From: Alphaproteobacteria bacterium UBA830
Lineage (GTDB): Bacteria; Pseudomonadota; Alphaproteobacteria; MPNO01; UBA830
Direction of reading: 5' to 3'
Length of the DNA: 64,000 nucleotides
NCBI GenBank assembly: GCA_905181725.1
Contig: CAJIYX010000059.1
Location: forward strand, 1-64,000
Part shown: piece by piece, positions 54,544 to 63,406 of the stretch
Layout: every line of letters begins with the position of its first letter
Numbering within the stretch: the first letter of the stretch is position 1
Translations under genes and position numbers: made by a program
Notes under the pieces: generated by a model
Seen by the model: only the letters and a program-made list of their open reading frames with translations
What the model was told of the DNA's origin: nothing
Database searches by the model: none

Positions 54544-56874
54544 TTATGAAGCGTTGCTGCGATGGCTGGACGGGGCCGCGGCCCGGCGAAGATTTTCCGC
54601 TTCAACCTTTTTGCGCTGGGCAAGGCGCATCGCCTGATCTTTTGCCGAGTCGTACTGAAAGGGCCAGCGCTGCGCCGCATGGCCATACCAGGCGGAGGCC
54701 TCTAGCGTGAAATGGGGGTTGGTCAGGTGTGGTCGGGCGAGGGCGACGAGGTCGGCGCGCCCCGCGGCGACGATCGTGTTTACCTGATCCGATGTTGTGA
54801 TGTTGCCCACCGCGATGGTTGGTATGTCGGCTTCATTGCGGATCTGTTCCGAGAACGGCGTCTGGAACATCCGCCCGTAGACGGGCTTTGCCTCAGGCGT
54901 GGTCTGACCGGCTGACACGTCGATCAGATCGCAGCCGTGATCCTTGAAGGCGCGCCCGATCTCGACCGCGTCCTCGCCGGTGACCCCGCCCTCGCCGACC
55001 CAGTCGGTCGCCGATATCCGTACCGATATCGGCTTGTCGTCGGGCCAGGCGGCGCGGACGGCATCGAACACCTCGAGCGGAAACCGTAGGCGGTTTTCCA
55101 GGCTGCCGCCATATTCGTCCGTGCGCTTATTGGCGACCGGTGTGATGAAGCAGGACAGCAGATAGCCATGCGCCATGTGCAGCTCGATCATGTCGGCGCC
55201 GGCCGCGTCGGCCATCGTTGTGGCGCAGGCGAAATCGTCGCGCACCCTGTCCATATCGGCGCGGGTTATCTCGCGCGGCACATGCATGCCGGCGCCATGC
55301 GCAAGGGGAGACGGGGAAATCACGTCCCAGTTGCCGGCGGTCAGCGGCACGTCCATACCTTCCCAGCCGACCCGGGTTGATCCCTTGCGCCCGGCATGGC
55401 CGATCTGCAGGCAGAACCTGGCGTCGGAATTCGTGTGGACGAAATCGACGATGCGCTTCCAGGCCGCGACGTGTTCGCCCGAATACAGCCCCGAACAGCC
55501 GGGCGTGATCCGGCCCTCGGCGGACACGCAGGCCATTTCCGAAAAGATCAGCCCGGCGCCGCCCAACGCCATGCCACCCAGGTGTACGAAGTGGAAATCG
55601 CCCGGCACGCCGTCGGTGCTCGAATACATGTCCATCGGCGATACCACGACGCGGTTGGCCAGCGTCATGCCGCGCAAAGAGAACGGCGTGAACATCGGCG
55701 GGGGTGTGCCGTCGACCTCATGCCCTGCGCTTCGGACATCATTGGCAAACCAGCTGTCGATCCGCTCGATCAATGCTGGGTCGCGCAGGCGCAGGTTCTC
55801 ATACGTCACCTGTTTTGAGCGCGACAGCATCGAGAACGCGGCCTGCAGCGGCGCCATGTCCCAGTAGCGCTGCGGTTCTTCGGTCCAGATCACCGAGACT
55901 TCCGAGGCGTGCTGGGTTTTTTCGACCTCTTCGCGCCGCATCTCCTCGAACCGTACCTGGGCGGCCGGGACTGAATTCGTTTCGACTAGCGCATCGACAA
56001 GCGCGATCGAGTCCTCCATGGCGAGCTTGGTACCCGAGCCGATCGAATAATGCGCAGTGTGCAGCCCGTCGCCGATCATGGTGTAGCGGTCATGCGACCA
56101 GGCTTCGCAGCGGATCATCGGGAATTGCCGCCAGACGGTTTTATTCGCGACCAGGTCGTATTTGCCGTCTTCCAACCGGTCGGCCCAGAGTTGTTTCATA
56201 TATGAGACAAGTGTCTCGCCGGTGAGACAACCGATTGTGGCCTCCGCGCTTGCCCAGGTCCGCTCCGGGGCTTCGACGATCCAGGTGCTCATGCCCGGTT
56301 TATACTGATAGGCGCCGAGCACCCAGATGCCGTGATCGTCGGTCGTAAAATCGAACGTGAACGCATCATAAGGCCGCGTGGTGCCGAGCCAGGCGAAGCG
56401 GTTCTTGCGCCACTGGATGTCTGCCCGGAATTTATCGGGAAACGCGTTGCGGACGACGCTGTTGATGCCGTCCGCACCGACCACCAGATCGGCGTCGATA
56501 TCGTCCAGGTTACGGACTTCGTGATTGAATTTCATGTCGACGCCGACCTCGGCACAGCGCCGCTGCAAAATCTGCAGCAGCTCCATCCGCCCGCAGCCGC
56601 AGAACCCGTGGCCGGTCGAGCGGATCGTCTCGCCGTGCAGGACGAAATCGATCTCGTCCCAATAGGCGAACTGGTCGGTGATGGCATCGTAGCTTTCGGG
56701 ATCGCGGGCGAGGAAACCGTCAAGCGTCTCGTCCGAAAACACCACGCCGAAGCCGAACGTGTCATCCGCCGCATTGCGCTCATAGACCGTTAAATCATTG
56801 CCTGGGAACGCTTTTTTGGCAAGCAGAGCAAAATAGAGCCCGCCCGGTCCGCCGCCGATCACTGCGATGCGCAT
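54544..56874 (-). CDS. Bifunctional aryl-CoA monooxygenase/reductase (2-aminobenzoyl-CoA or salicylyl-CoA type)
   Basis: A 776-residue fusion. The N-terminal 400 residues are a FAD monooxygenase (MRIAVIGGGPGGLYFALLAKK, GADGINSVVRNAF near 142, TMIGDGLHTAHYSIGSGTKLAMEDSIAL near 275). The rest is an Old Yellow Enzyme-type reductase (PMFTPFSLRGMTLANRVVVSPM near 395, LQIGHAGRKGS near 498, ADMIELHMAHGYLLSCFITPVANKRTDEYGGSLENR near 570). This arrangement is that of 2-aminobenzoyl-CoA monooxygenase/reductase and the salicylyl-CoA 5-hydroxylase/oxidoreductase. AGAGG nine bases before ATG 56874 sets the start. The divergent MarR gene and PaaK-type ligase complete a CoA-dependent aromatic route. Anthranilate versus salicylate cannot be told. 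Confidence 0.9.
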   Translation of the reverse strand: MRIAVIGGGPGGLYFALLAKKAFPGNDLTVYERNAADDTFGFGVVFSDETLDGFLARDPESYDAITDQFAYWDEIDFVLHGETIRSTGHGFCGCGRMELLQILQRRCAEVGVDMKFNHEVRNLDDIDADLVVGADGINSVVRNAFPDKFRADIQWRKNRFAWLGTTRPYDAFTFDFTTDDHGIWVLGAYQYKPGMSTWIVEAPERTWASAEATIGCLTGETLVSYMKQLWADRLEDGKYDLVANKTVWRQFPMIRCEAWSHDRYTMIGDGLHTAHYSIGSGTKLAMEDSIALVDALVETNSVPAAQVRFEEMRREEVEKTQHASEVSVIWTEEPQRYWDMAPLQAAFSMLSRSKQVTYENLRLRDPALIERIDSWFANDVRSAGHEVDGTPPPMFTPFSLRGMTLANRVVVSPMDMYSSTDGVPGDFHFVHLGGMALGGAGLIFSEMACVSAEGRITPGCSGLYSGEHVAAWKRIVDFVHTNSDARFCLQIGHAGRKGSTRVGWEGMDVPLTAGNWDVISPSPLAHGAGMHVPREITRADMDRVRDDFACATTMADAAGADMIELHMAHGYLLSCFITPVANKRTDEYGGSLENRLRFPLEVFDAVRAAWPDDKPISVRISATDWVGEGGVTGEDAVEIGRAFKDHGCDLIDVSAGQTTPEAKPVYGRMFQTPFSEQIRNEADIPTIAVGNITTSDQVNTIVAAGRADLVALARPHLTNPHFTLEASAWYGHAAQRWPFQYDSAKDQAMRLAQRKKVEAENLRRAAAPSSHRSNAS

Positions 56875-56899
56875 GGTTGTTGTCCTCTTCTTCATCCCC

Positions 56900-56926
56900 A
56901 ATATTTATCTAATATATAAAATATTT
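56900..56926. promoter_or_regulatory. AT-rich inverted repeat, candidate MarR operator
   Basis: AATATTTAT and ATAAAATATT face each other across a short AT spacer in the divergent gap between the monooxygenase and MarR genes. MarR proteins bind such AT-rich palindromes. The link is positional. Confidence 0.45.
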
Positions 56927-56982
56927 ACAGGTCTATGGTCAACTCGTAAGATATCGGCCATACAACACGGAATTTAGTCCTC

Positions 56983-57510
56983 ATGGCATCAACCCTCGGC
57001 CATCTCGGCGAACCCCATTTAGACGATGACGAAAAACTGTCACTGAGCCTGTGGCTGCAACTGATGAAATGCACCAAGGAGATCGAGGCCGGTATCGGTG
57101 GCCGGCTGCGTAAAGTCCACAGCCAGAGCCTGGCGCGGTTCGACGTGCTGTCGCAGCTGCACCGCTTCGGCGGCGACTGGGCCGCGGTCGGTGAGATTTC
57201 CGGGCGCGTCATGGCGTCGAGCGGTAACATCACGGCGCTGGTTGACCGCATGGTCGCCGACGATCTGATCGTGCGCCGCGCCAACCCCGATGACCGGCGT
57301 AGTCACCAGCTCCGCATGACCGACACGGGCGCCGCGCTGTTCGACGAGATGACGGCGGATCACGCGCGCTGGGTCGATGATGCGCTGGTCGGCATCGACG
57401 ATACCGATAAAGAGCGCCTGATCGAGTTGCTCATAAACGTGCGCCGCGCCTTTGAGGCAACAAAAAATCAGGCCCAGAAAAATCAGGCGAAGACAGGAGA
57501 GACCCCATGA
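56983..57510 (+). CDS. MarR family transcriptional regulator
   Basis: A 175-residue winged-helix regulator. LARFDVLSQLHRFGGDWAAVGEISGRVMASSGNITALVDRMVADDLIVRRANPDDRRSHQLRMT is the complete DNA-binding domain, with the recognition helix at about residues 80-95 and the wing containing the typical DDRR. MarR proteins of aromatic clusters commonly sense the aryl-CoA. Its stop overlaps the ATG of the ligase gene (ATGA), so it is co-translated with the ligase. Confidence 0.92.
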   Translation: MASTLGHLGEPHLDDDEKLSLSLWLQLMKCTKEIEAGIGGRLRKVHSQSLARFDVLSQLHRFGGDWAAVGEISGRVMASSGNITALVDRMVADDLIVRRANPDDRRSHQLRMTDTGAALFDEMTADHARWVDDALVGIDDTDKERLIELLINVRRAFEATKNQAQKNQAKTGETP

Positions 57511-58805
57511 CCGGATTGCTGCCACTGCCGGCGTCGCGCGATGAGATCCTCAAAATCCAGTCCGACCGCAAGCGCGTCGCGTTCGAGTGCGCCAAGCAGG
57601 CCGTCTGGTACAAGGGCAAGCTCGACCACATCAATGTCGACAGGCTAGACGATCCCTATGAGTGGCAGAAAATCGCAATCGTCGACAAGGACGTGCTGCG
57701 CAAGCTCGACCATAAGACCTTCATGGAGCAGTTCTGTATCGCGCCGCGCGCCGATATCGCCGAATACTGGCGGTCGGGTGGCACGACCGGTGCGCCGGTT
57801 TTTTATCCGCGGACGTTCAAGGATGTCGAATACGGCATGGTGACCTGGGGTCGGTCTTTCCCCGCGATGGATATCAGCCCGGGCGATTCCTGCCATATCT
57901 CGTTTCCCATCGGTATTCATCCCGCAGGCCAGATCTGGGCGCGGTCTGCGCATGAGGCCGGTGTCGGTATGAACTGGGTCGGTTCCGGAAATTCGGTGCC
58001 GTCGGCGGCCCAGCTTGCGCTGATTCAATCGCTGGAACCGACCGTGCTGATTGCGATGCCGAGCTTTGCGCTGCACCTGTCGAATCTGGCGGCTGAGCAG
58101 GGCATCGACCTGACCCAGTCGAGTGTTAGCAAGATCATCTGTTCGGCCGAGCCGCTGTCGGATGCCAAGCGCGAAAAGCTCGCCCGCACCTGGGGCGCCG
58201 ACGTGTTCAACGTCTTCGGGATGAGCGAGGCCGGGCTGATGGGCGCCGAGGGTGCTGCCCATGACGGTATTCATATCTGGTCCGACATGTTTTTCCTCGA
58301 GGTGGTCGACCCCGAGACCGGCGAGATGCTGGAGCCCGGCTCGGAAGGCCACATGTGCCAGACCCCGCTATGGACCGGTCACGCGACGCCGTTCCTGCGC
58401 TGGAATGCCGGCGATATAGTGACGTTTGTCGAACACGGGACAAGCGGCGGTCAGTTCGCCGATCTGTTCCCGATGATCCGCCACGCCAACCGCACGACCG
58501 GTTTCTTCAAGATCCGCGGCGTGAACATCAACCACACGGAGTTCGAGGATTTTGTGTTTTCGATTCCCGCCGTCAACGATTTCCAGGCGCTGCTGGTCAC
58601 TGACGATAACGATCTCGAAACCCTCAACGTCCGTATCGAGGTCCGGCGCGGTGAAGATTCCGCCGCCATCGCCGCCGCTATGGCCGACCGGATCAAGGCG
58701 GTCTTCGAAATGTCGGCCCGCATCGACGTGCTGGAGATCGGCACGCTGGCGCGCCTGTTCGAATCGTCCATCAAGGCGCCCCGGTTCGTCGATGAGCGTA
58801 AATAG
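57507..58805 (+). CDS. PaaK-type (phenylacetate-CoA ligase family) AMP-forming ligase
   Basis: A 432-residue ligase. AEYWRSGGTTGAPVFYPRTF near residue 86 is the phosphate loop, IICSAEPLSDAKREKL near 208, VFNVFGMSEAGLMG near 228 the adenine-binding motif, and GFFKIRGVNINHTEFED near 330 the hinge. In this family the ligase charges aromatic acids such as phenylacetate or anthranilate. With the adjacent aryl-CoA monooxygenase the natural guess is an aromatic acid, possibly anthranilate, as substrate. The catalytic Lys near the C-terminus is not obvious (SSIKAPRFVDERK). Confidence 0.88.
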   Translation: MTGLLPLPASRDEILKIQSDRKRVAFECAKQAVWYKGKLDHINVDRLDDPYEWQKIAIVDKDVLRKLDHKTFMEQFCIAPRADIAEYWRSGGTTGAPVFYPRTFKDVEYGMVTWGRSFPAMDISPGDSCHISFPIGIHPAGQIWARSAHEAGVGMNWVGSGNSVPSAAQLALIQSLEPTVLIAMPSFALHLSNLAAEQGIDLTQSSVSKIICSAEPLSDAKREKLARTWGADVFNVFGMSEAGLMGAEGAAHDGIHIWSDMFFLEVVDPETGEMLEPGSEGHMCQTPLWTGHATPFLRWNAGDIVTFVEHGTSGGQFADLFPMIRHANRTTGFFKIRGVNINHTEFEDFVFSIPAVNDFQALLVTDDNDLETLNVRIEVRRGEDSAAIAAAMADRIKAVFEMSARIDVLEIGTLARLFESSIKAPRFVDERK

Positions 58806-58919
58806 CCGAAGGCCCTGATATTCCGCCGGATTCCCCATAATCTATGATGGCGTGGGCGATTTCCCCACCGCGCGAAAATCCTTTAAGCTCCCCCTCAGCT
58901 TCAGGAGTACCCGTTTGTT

Positions 58920-59942
58920 ATGACCGGTGTAGATCGCGCGAACGGCCATAAACCGGCCGGTATATCCCCTCTGTTTCACCCGGCGCTGGCCGATGCGCCG
59001 AGGCCGGACCAGGGAAAAATGAACTACGACCTCAACCGGGCGTTGTCCGCGGTGGTCCCCCTGCAGGCGCGCGCGCCGGAAGACTCGTTTTCCGCGTCCT
59101 ATCTCGGCACCGAGCGTGAAGGCAACGCGGTTCTGATCTCCGAAGACGGCCTGCTGCTGACCATCGGCTATCTGATCAATGAATGCGATCTGATCACGGT
59201 CGGCACTCGGATCGGCGGCGTCGCCGAGGCCCATGTGATTGCCTATGACTACGAAACCGGCCTCGGCCTGATCCGCACGACCGACGATCTCGGCGTCGCC
59301 CCGCTGGAGCTCGGCCATTCATCGGCGGTACGCGAAGGCGACACGCTGACCGTCGGTGCCCATGGCGGCAAGGCGCAGGCCATCGCCGCCGAGATTTCAT
59401 CAGTCCGTGAATTCGCCGGATACTGGGAATACCTGATTTCGGGCGCCATCTTCACCGAGCCGCCCCATCCGATCTGGTCGGGTGCTGCCCTGCTGGATCA
59501 CGACGGCAAGCTGGTCGGTATCGGGTCGCTCTTCGTGCAGGATGCGGAAGAAGAAAACGCCGACAAGCAACCCGGCAACATGTTCGTGCCGGTAGATCTG
59601 CTGAAACCGATTTTTGAGCAGCTCATCGAAAAAGGGTGCACCGACCATCCGCCGCGGCCGTGGCTCGGCATCTATACGGTCGAAACCATGGGCCATCTGC
59701 TGATCACATCGGTATCCGAACGCGGCCCCGCCGTCGATGCCGGGGTTGAGCCCGGCGATATCGTGCTCGCCGTGAACGGCGAAGAGGTCAAGGACCTGCC
59801 GACCCTGTACCGCAAATTGTGGGGATCGGGCAAAGCCGGCGTGCTGGTGGATCTCGCCCTGCTGCGCGACCAGCGCATGATCGAGGTGTCGGTCATCACG
59901 GTGGACCGCGCGCGCATCATGCGGCGGCCCAGCACGCATTAG
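58920..59942 (+). CDS. Trypsin-like/PDZ protein with degraded catalytic triad (HtrA pseudoprotease)
   Basis: A 340-residue S1C-type protein without signal peptide: a trypsin-like fold followed by one PDZ domain (WLGIYTVETMGHLLITSV, GPAVDAGVEPGDIVLAVNGEEV near 280). The expected TNNHVV reads LLTIGYLINECD, so the catalytic His is Tyr or absent, and the D-x-x-x-D-L-A-L box reads DYETGLGLIRT with Gly in place of the second Asp. The Ser box reads PIWSGAALLDHDGKL, keeping a Ser but not GNSGGP. Proteolysis is unlikely; a chaperone or scaffold role is inference. AGGAG lies 12 bases before the ATG; a later ATG at 59019 is an alternative start. Confidence 0.82.
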   Translation: MTGVDRANGHKPAGISPLFHPALADAPRPDQGKMNYDLNRALSAVVPLQARAPEDSFSASYLGTEREGNAVLISEDGLLLTIGYLINECDLITVGTRIGGVAEAHVIAYDYETGLGLIRTTDDLGVAPLELGHSSAVREGDTLTVGAHGGKAQAIAAEISSVREFAGYWEYLISGAIFTEPPHPIWSGAALLDHDGKLVGIGSLFVQDAEEENADKQPGNMFVPVDLLKPIFEQLIEKGCTDHPPRPWLGIYTVETMGHLLITSVSERGPAVDAGVEPGDIVLAVNGEEVKDLPTLYRKLWGSGKAGVLVDLALLRDQRMIEVSVITVDRARIMRRPSTH

Positions 59943-60495
59943 ACACTGCCGGCGACCAGACTGCCCGCGACCGGATTGGCGGCGATGCTGTCAGCAGGCA
60001 GCTGATTTTCGCGTGGTGCGCCGGCTGGGTGGCGTTCTTCCCAACGGGGGCGCAGGTTTCATGTTGGCAGGAAAATCGCCGTTTCGACGACAATGTTACA
60101 TTACAGCTTAGGGTAATGTCGCATGAACGAGACATTTCCAGCCCGCTTCTGTCGCCGAAACCGGCGGTTTGTCAGGGGGCAGGGATCAGCGAACGAGACA
60201 CTATAGCCAATATGGTAACATGGCTGCTTCCGACCGAGCGGAGACCGCTTGTGCATCAACAGCGGACGAAGATCACCCGCAACTGTGACGTCTGCTGCTG
60301 ACTCAAAAAAGACATTCCCCCACTATTGTGAAGTGGCGGTTTAAAAACCGTTGCCCGCATATACGTACTAAGATTTTGAATTCATCGCCATCCATGTAAA
60401 TTGGATGTCTCCGTATTCAATCACCGATATCGCTCCAATTCATCTGAACTCCCATTCAACTGAACGGTGGTGTGAGAGACATTGCGGGGATTTCA
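59943..60495. other. 553-base gap without a convincing gene
   Basis: AT-richer than its surroundings. It holds a hairpin ACATTAC/GTAATGT (60098-60119), the palindrome CGGTTTAAAAACCG (about 60337-60350) and two copies of GAACGAGACA near 60125 and 60191. Open frames on both strands have no family signature. Confidence 0.45.
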
Positions 60496-60648
60496 ATGTG
60501 GAACCCCGACCCGGCTGGCATCGCCTACTACAACATCATCTTTGACGTGGCAGGAAATCAAGTGGCTGTTCCCGAACCGGCCACTCTGGCCCTGTTTGGC
60601 CTTGGCCTCGCGGGTCTCGGCTTCGCACGGTGTAGTATGGCTGCATAA
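60496..60648 (+). CDS. Orphan PEP-CTERM sorting-signal protein (probably C-terminal remnant)
   Basis: A 50-residue frame starting at ATG 60496. The end is VAVPEPATLALFGLGLAGLGFARCSMAA: the VPEP motif, a hydrophobic helix and a short tail in which only one Arg remains of the usual basic cluster. PEP-CTERM signals mark proteins for exosortase processing in exopolysaccharide-producing Gram-negatives. The preceding residues NIIFDVAGNQ suit the end of a longer secreted protein, and the frame is open back to a stop about 50 bases before the ATG, so the N-terminal part including a signal peptide is lost. No exosortase gene is in the window. Confidence 0.6.
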   Translation: MWNPDPAGIAYYNIIFDVAGNQVAVPEPATLALFGLGLAGLGFARCSMAA

Positions 60649-60675
60649 GTAACTTTTACGACAAATAATTCTTGC

Positions 60676-60708
60676 AACGGCGGTTCTTTGGAGGCGCCGT
60701 TTTCTTTT
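60676..60708 (+). terminator. Intrinsic terminator after the PEP-CTERM frame
   Basis: AACGGCG and CGCCGTT pair over 7 bases across a 12-base loop, followed by TTCTTTT. It is 27 bases after the stop codon, which supports a once-transcribed gene here. Confidence 0.7.
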
Positions 60709-60802
60709 GGCCGATGGAGTCCGCTTTGTGTCAGAAGCGGACTTCACGGTTGATGGAGATTTTCGTCCGCAGCTGAAGGACAAGCGGACCTTACCTGGCC
60801 GT

Positions 60803-61588
60803 TCAGGTGTCCGCCGCCACCGAAAGTCCCTCCATCGCTATCCAGATCAGCCGGATCGACAGCAGGGTCAGCATCGTCTGTATACCGATCCGGAAGAGGC
60901 GTTCGGGAATTCGGTCGAGCGCGTATTTGCCGATATAAGTGCCGATGAAGGATGTGACGATCATCGCGGCGATCAGCGGCCCGTAACTACCGAAACTCAC
61001 CCCCAGCAGACCGAATGCCGCCAGCTTTGCCAGATGTACGATGGTCATCAGCACGCCCAGGGTCGCGATGTGATTGCGCCGGTCGGGGGCGACGGCGGCG
61101 GTAAAGGCGGAGAGCAGGGTGCCGGTAGCGCTTATGAAGACACCGAGGAACGTCACCACGAAGCCGACAAACACGAACCGGCCGCGCTCCGGCCCGAACT
61201 GCGCAATCTTCGGCACCCAGGCGAGGGCGAGGATGCTGATCCCGAGTGCCAGCAGTAGGACGTTTTCGGGCAGGCTGACGAATATCCGCCCGCCGATGGC
61301 AGCGCCGATGGCCGTGCCCACGGTAAACGGCAGCACCATGTCGCGCATCAGATAGCGCCAGCGCGAGATTGCCATACTGGCAGCAGCCCCGAGCTGGACG
61401 ACGGTATGGAGCGGGATCAGCAGCGCCGGAGGAAACACAAAGGCCATCACGGCGATCAGGATCAGCCCGCCTGCCGTGCCGACGATAGCAGCGATGAACG
61501 CGGCGCCGAGGGCGGCGACGCTGAGCCCGGTGAACACCCAGACATTGATGCCGATCATGCCGAGAAAATTGCCGTCCGCGATATCCAT
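60803..61588 (-). CDS. Sulfite exporter TauE/SafE family membrane protein
   Basis: A 261-residue protein with about eight membrane helices in two related halves. The first half has LGAAFIAAIVGTAGGLILIAVMAFVFPP with the conserved GxxGGxx box near residue 25 and the second has VVTFLGVFISATGTLLSAFTAA near 153. Family members move sulfite, sulfoacetate or other organosulfonates and related anions. The start chosen is ATG 61588, from which helix one follows directly; the frame is open much further but reads as untranslated sequence. The ribosome site is weak. Confidence 0.87.
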   Translation of the reverse strand: MDIADGNFLGMIGINVWVFTGLSVAALGAAFIAAIVGTAGGLILIAVMAFVFPPALLIPLHTVVQLGAAASMAISRWRYLMRDMVLPFTVGTAIGAAIGGRIFVSLPENVLLLALGISILALAWVPKIAQFGPERGRFVFVGFVVTFLGVFISATGTLLSAFTAAVAPDRRNHIATLGVLMTIVHLAKLAAFGLLGVSFGSYGPLIAAMIVTSFIGTYIGKYALDRIPERLFRIGIQTMLTLLSIRLIWIAMEGLSVAADT

Positions 61589-61967
61589 CGCGTCAGGCGG
61601 TCCGTTGGACGGGAAGGGGCTGCTGAGGAACAGGGTGCATGAGAGCCGGTGGGTTCGGGGCGGTGTTGGACGATCCGACGACGGGCGGATGACATTCTGA
61701 ACCGGGAGTCTATGGGCCGGTCGGGGGTAAGTCCATTGCGTGTAGCCGGGCGTGCGCCAGACGGGGAGCAGGTCGAGCGCCAGCCCGATCACCGAATGCC
61801 GGCAGCTCCGGATGTCGCGCTTATAGGCGTAATGACTGCATGTCGCGCCGTGGCTATGGCTAAAAGTCGCCGTGGGGCCGGCTGAAAGACCATAATTGCC
61901 CGCTGGTGGCGGTTCATCGTCGATTTCCAGTCTTTACCCTGCAATATAAACCGTGTAAAGCGCGGCT
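61589..61967. other. 379-base divergent gap with no gene seen
   Basis: Between the TauE/SafE gene and the HAD phosphatase. Neither strand shows a frame with a family signature; it should hold both promoters. Confidence 0.5.
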
Positions 61968-62852
61968 ATGGCTGATTTAACTCCTGAAACCGCTGCAATC
62001 CCGCATTTTGACGGGATGGCGGCGATCGCCGAACGCTACGATGCGTTCATTCTCGATGTCTGGGGCGTCCTGCATGACGGGGTGACGCTGTATCCTGGCG
62101 CGGTCGATACGCTGGAACAGCTGACGGCGGCGGAAAAACCCTTCGTGATGCTGACCAATGCGCCCCGGCGCAGCGCGGCCGTCGCGGAATCGATGATCGC
62201 GATGGGCATGCCCGCCGCATTCTGCCGGCACATCCTGTCATCGGGCGAAGCGACGTTTCTCGATCTCAAGGAACGATCGGACCCGTTTTACGCGCGTGTC
62301 GGTAATCGCTGCATTCATATCGGCCCCGCCCGCGACCGTAATCTGTTCGATGGCCTCGACTGGGATCAGACCGACCGCCTCGAAGATGCCGATCTGATCG
62401 TCAATACCGGCCCCTGGGAAGACGGCGAGACCGTTGCTGACTATGAGGGCAAGCTGGCGCTGGGCGTGCAGATGGGCCTGCCCATGATCTGCGCCAACCC
62501 GGATCTCGAAGTTGTGCGCGATGGCCGCAAGCTTGTCTGCGCCGGCGCGCTGGCGCTGCGATATGAAGCGCTTGGCGGCACGGTGCGCTGGTTCGGCAAG
62601 CCAAAGGCGGAAATCTATGAATACTGTTTCCGGGTGCTGTCGGGGTTCGACAGGACCCGGATCGCCGCGGTCGGCGATTCATTTCGCACCGATCTTGCCG
62701 GGGCGCAGAATGCAGGTGTCGACCCGATCCTGGTTGCCGGTGGCATTCATGGCGATGCGTTGGGCAACCCGCCGGAGGCTGATGTTGTAGCATCGCTGGT
62801 AGCACAGTGGAAAGCCCTGCCGGCGGCATCGATACCGTCCTTTGGCTGGTGA
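61968..62852 (+). CDS. HAD superfamily phosphatase, NagD-like (TIGR01459 type)
   Basis: A 294-residue class IIA HAD hydrolase. YDAFILDVWGVLHDGVTLYPGAV near residue 24 has the DxW variant of DxD, VMLTNAPRRSAAVAE near 59 the second motif, GKPKAEIYEYCFRVL near 207 the third with its Lys, and AAVGDSFRTDLAGAQNAGVDPILVAGGIH near 228 the fourth. The DVWGV motif is typical of this subfamily, which is widespread in alphaproteobacteria and whose substrate is unknown. Confidence 0.9.
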   Translation: MADLTPETAAIPHFDGMAAIAERYDAFILDVWGVLHDGVTLYPGAVDTLEQLTAAEKPFVMLTNAPRRSAAVAESMIAMGMPAAFCRHILSSGEATFLDLKERSDPFYARVGNRCIHIGPARDRNLFDGLDWDQTDRLEDADLIVNTGPWEDGETVADYEGKLALGVQMGLPMICANPDLEVVRDGRKLVCAGALALRYEALGGTVRWFGKPKAEIYEYCFRVLSGFDRTRIAAVGDSFRTDLAGAQNAGVDPILVAGGIHGDALGNPPEADVVASLVAQWKALPAASIPSFGW

Positions 62853-63017
62853 GCCGGCTGTCCTGAGTCCCCGCCCGAATCCTCGCCCGAATCCCTGGCT
62901 GAATCAGGTCCAATCGGGCGGCTTCGCGGTGCGGCTATATTTAGCGCGGGAAATGTTGTCGCGAATCAAGGCGATCTAGTATCTTCCTTGGACGAATTTG
63001 ACCGGAAAAGCAGCGCT

Positions 63018-63203
63018 ATGACATATCTTTTCCGGTGTATATTTACGTCGTTATTGCGCCGGCCCGCCGGTGCCGCTCTCGCCATTACGATTCTGTGGCT
63101 GATCGGGTGCGCCTGGTATATCTCGGCGAATATCGGCTGGGCATCGTTCGGTGCATTCCTACCGCATGAAATAGGCGCGTTTTGCGCCGGCGTTTTGCCC
63201 CCC
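63018..63203 (+). pseudogene. N-terminal part of a membrane protein cut by a palindromic element
   Basis: From ATG 63018 the frame reads TYLFRCIFTSLLRRPAGAAL, a membrane helix ALAITILWLIGCAWYISANIG, then GAFLPHEIGAFCAGVLPP. The EIGAF.AGVL.P wording resembles alphaproteobacterial membrane proteins that continue with a further helix and a long body. Here it runs straight into the palindromic repeat (63201-63265) and then into unrelated sequence, stopping before the MFS gene. The rest of the gene is not in the window. Confidence 0.6.
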
Positions 63204-63265
63204 CGGCCTTATGCCGGGATCCAGCCTTCCCGTCGTGTCAACTGGGTCCCGGCAGAGGGCCGGGG
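63201..63265. repeat. Paired-hairpin palindromic repeat (BIME/REP-like), copy B
   Basis: Two 24-base arms, 63201-63224 and 63242-63265, are inverted copies with 21 of 24 positions matching across a 17-base spacer. Each arm is a hairpin of CCGGC/GCCGG type followed by GGATCCAG or its counterpart CTGGGTCC. Its build matches the element at 23744-23820 (CCCGG hairpin plus GTCCA flank), so both are probably one dispersed family. It ends the reading frame of the upstream membrane gene. Confidence 0.75.
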
Positions 63266-63406
63266 CGACACCGGAGGATGGGGAGAGAGTCGAGGCAGGA
63301 TCCTCCCGGACCGTCAGCCCGGCGCGATCGAACGCACCTGCAAAACATCCGACGCACGCCAAACTCCGCTGGACAGCCGGGCCCCTGACATGGCAAAGCC
63401 TCGCCC

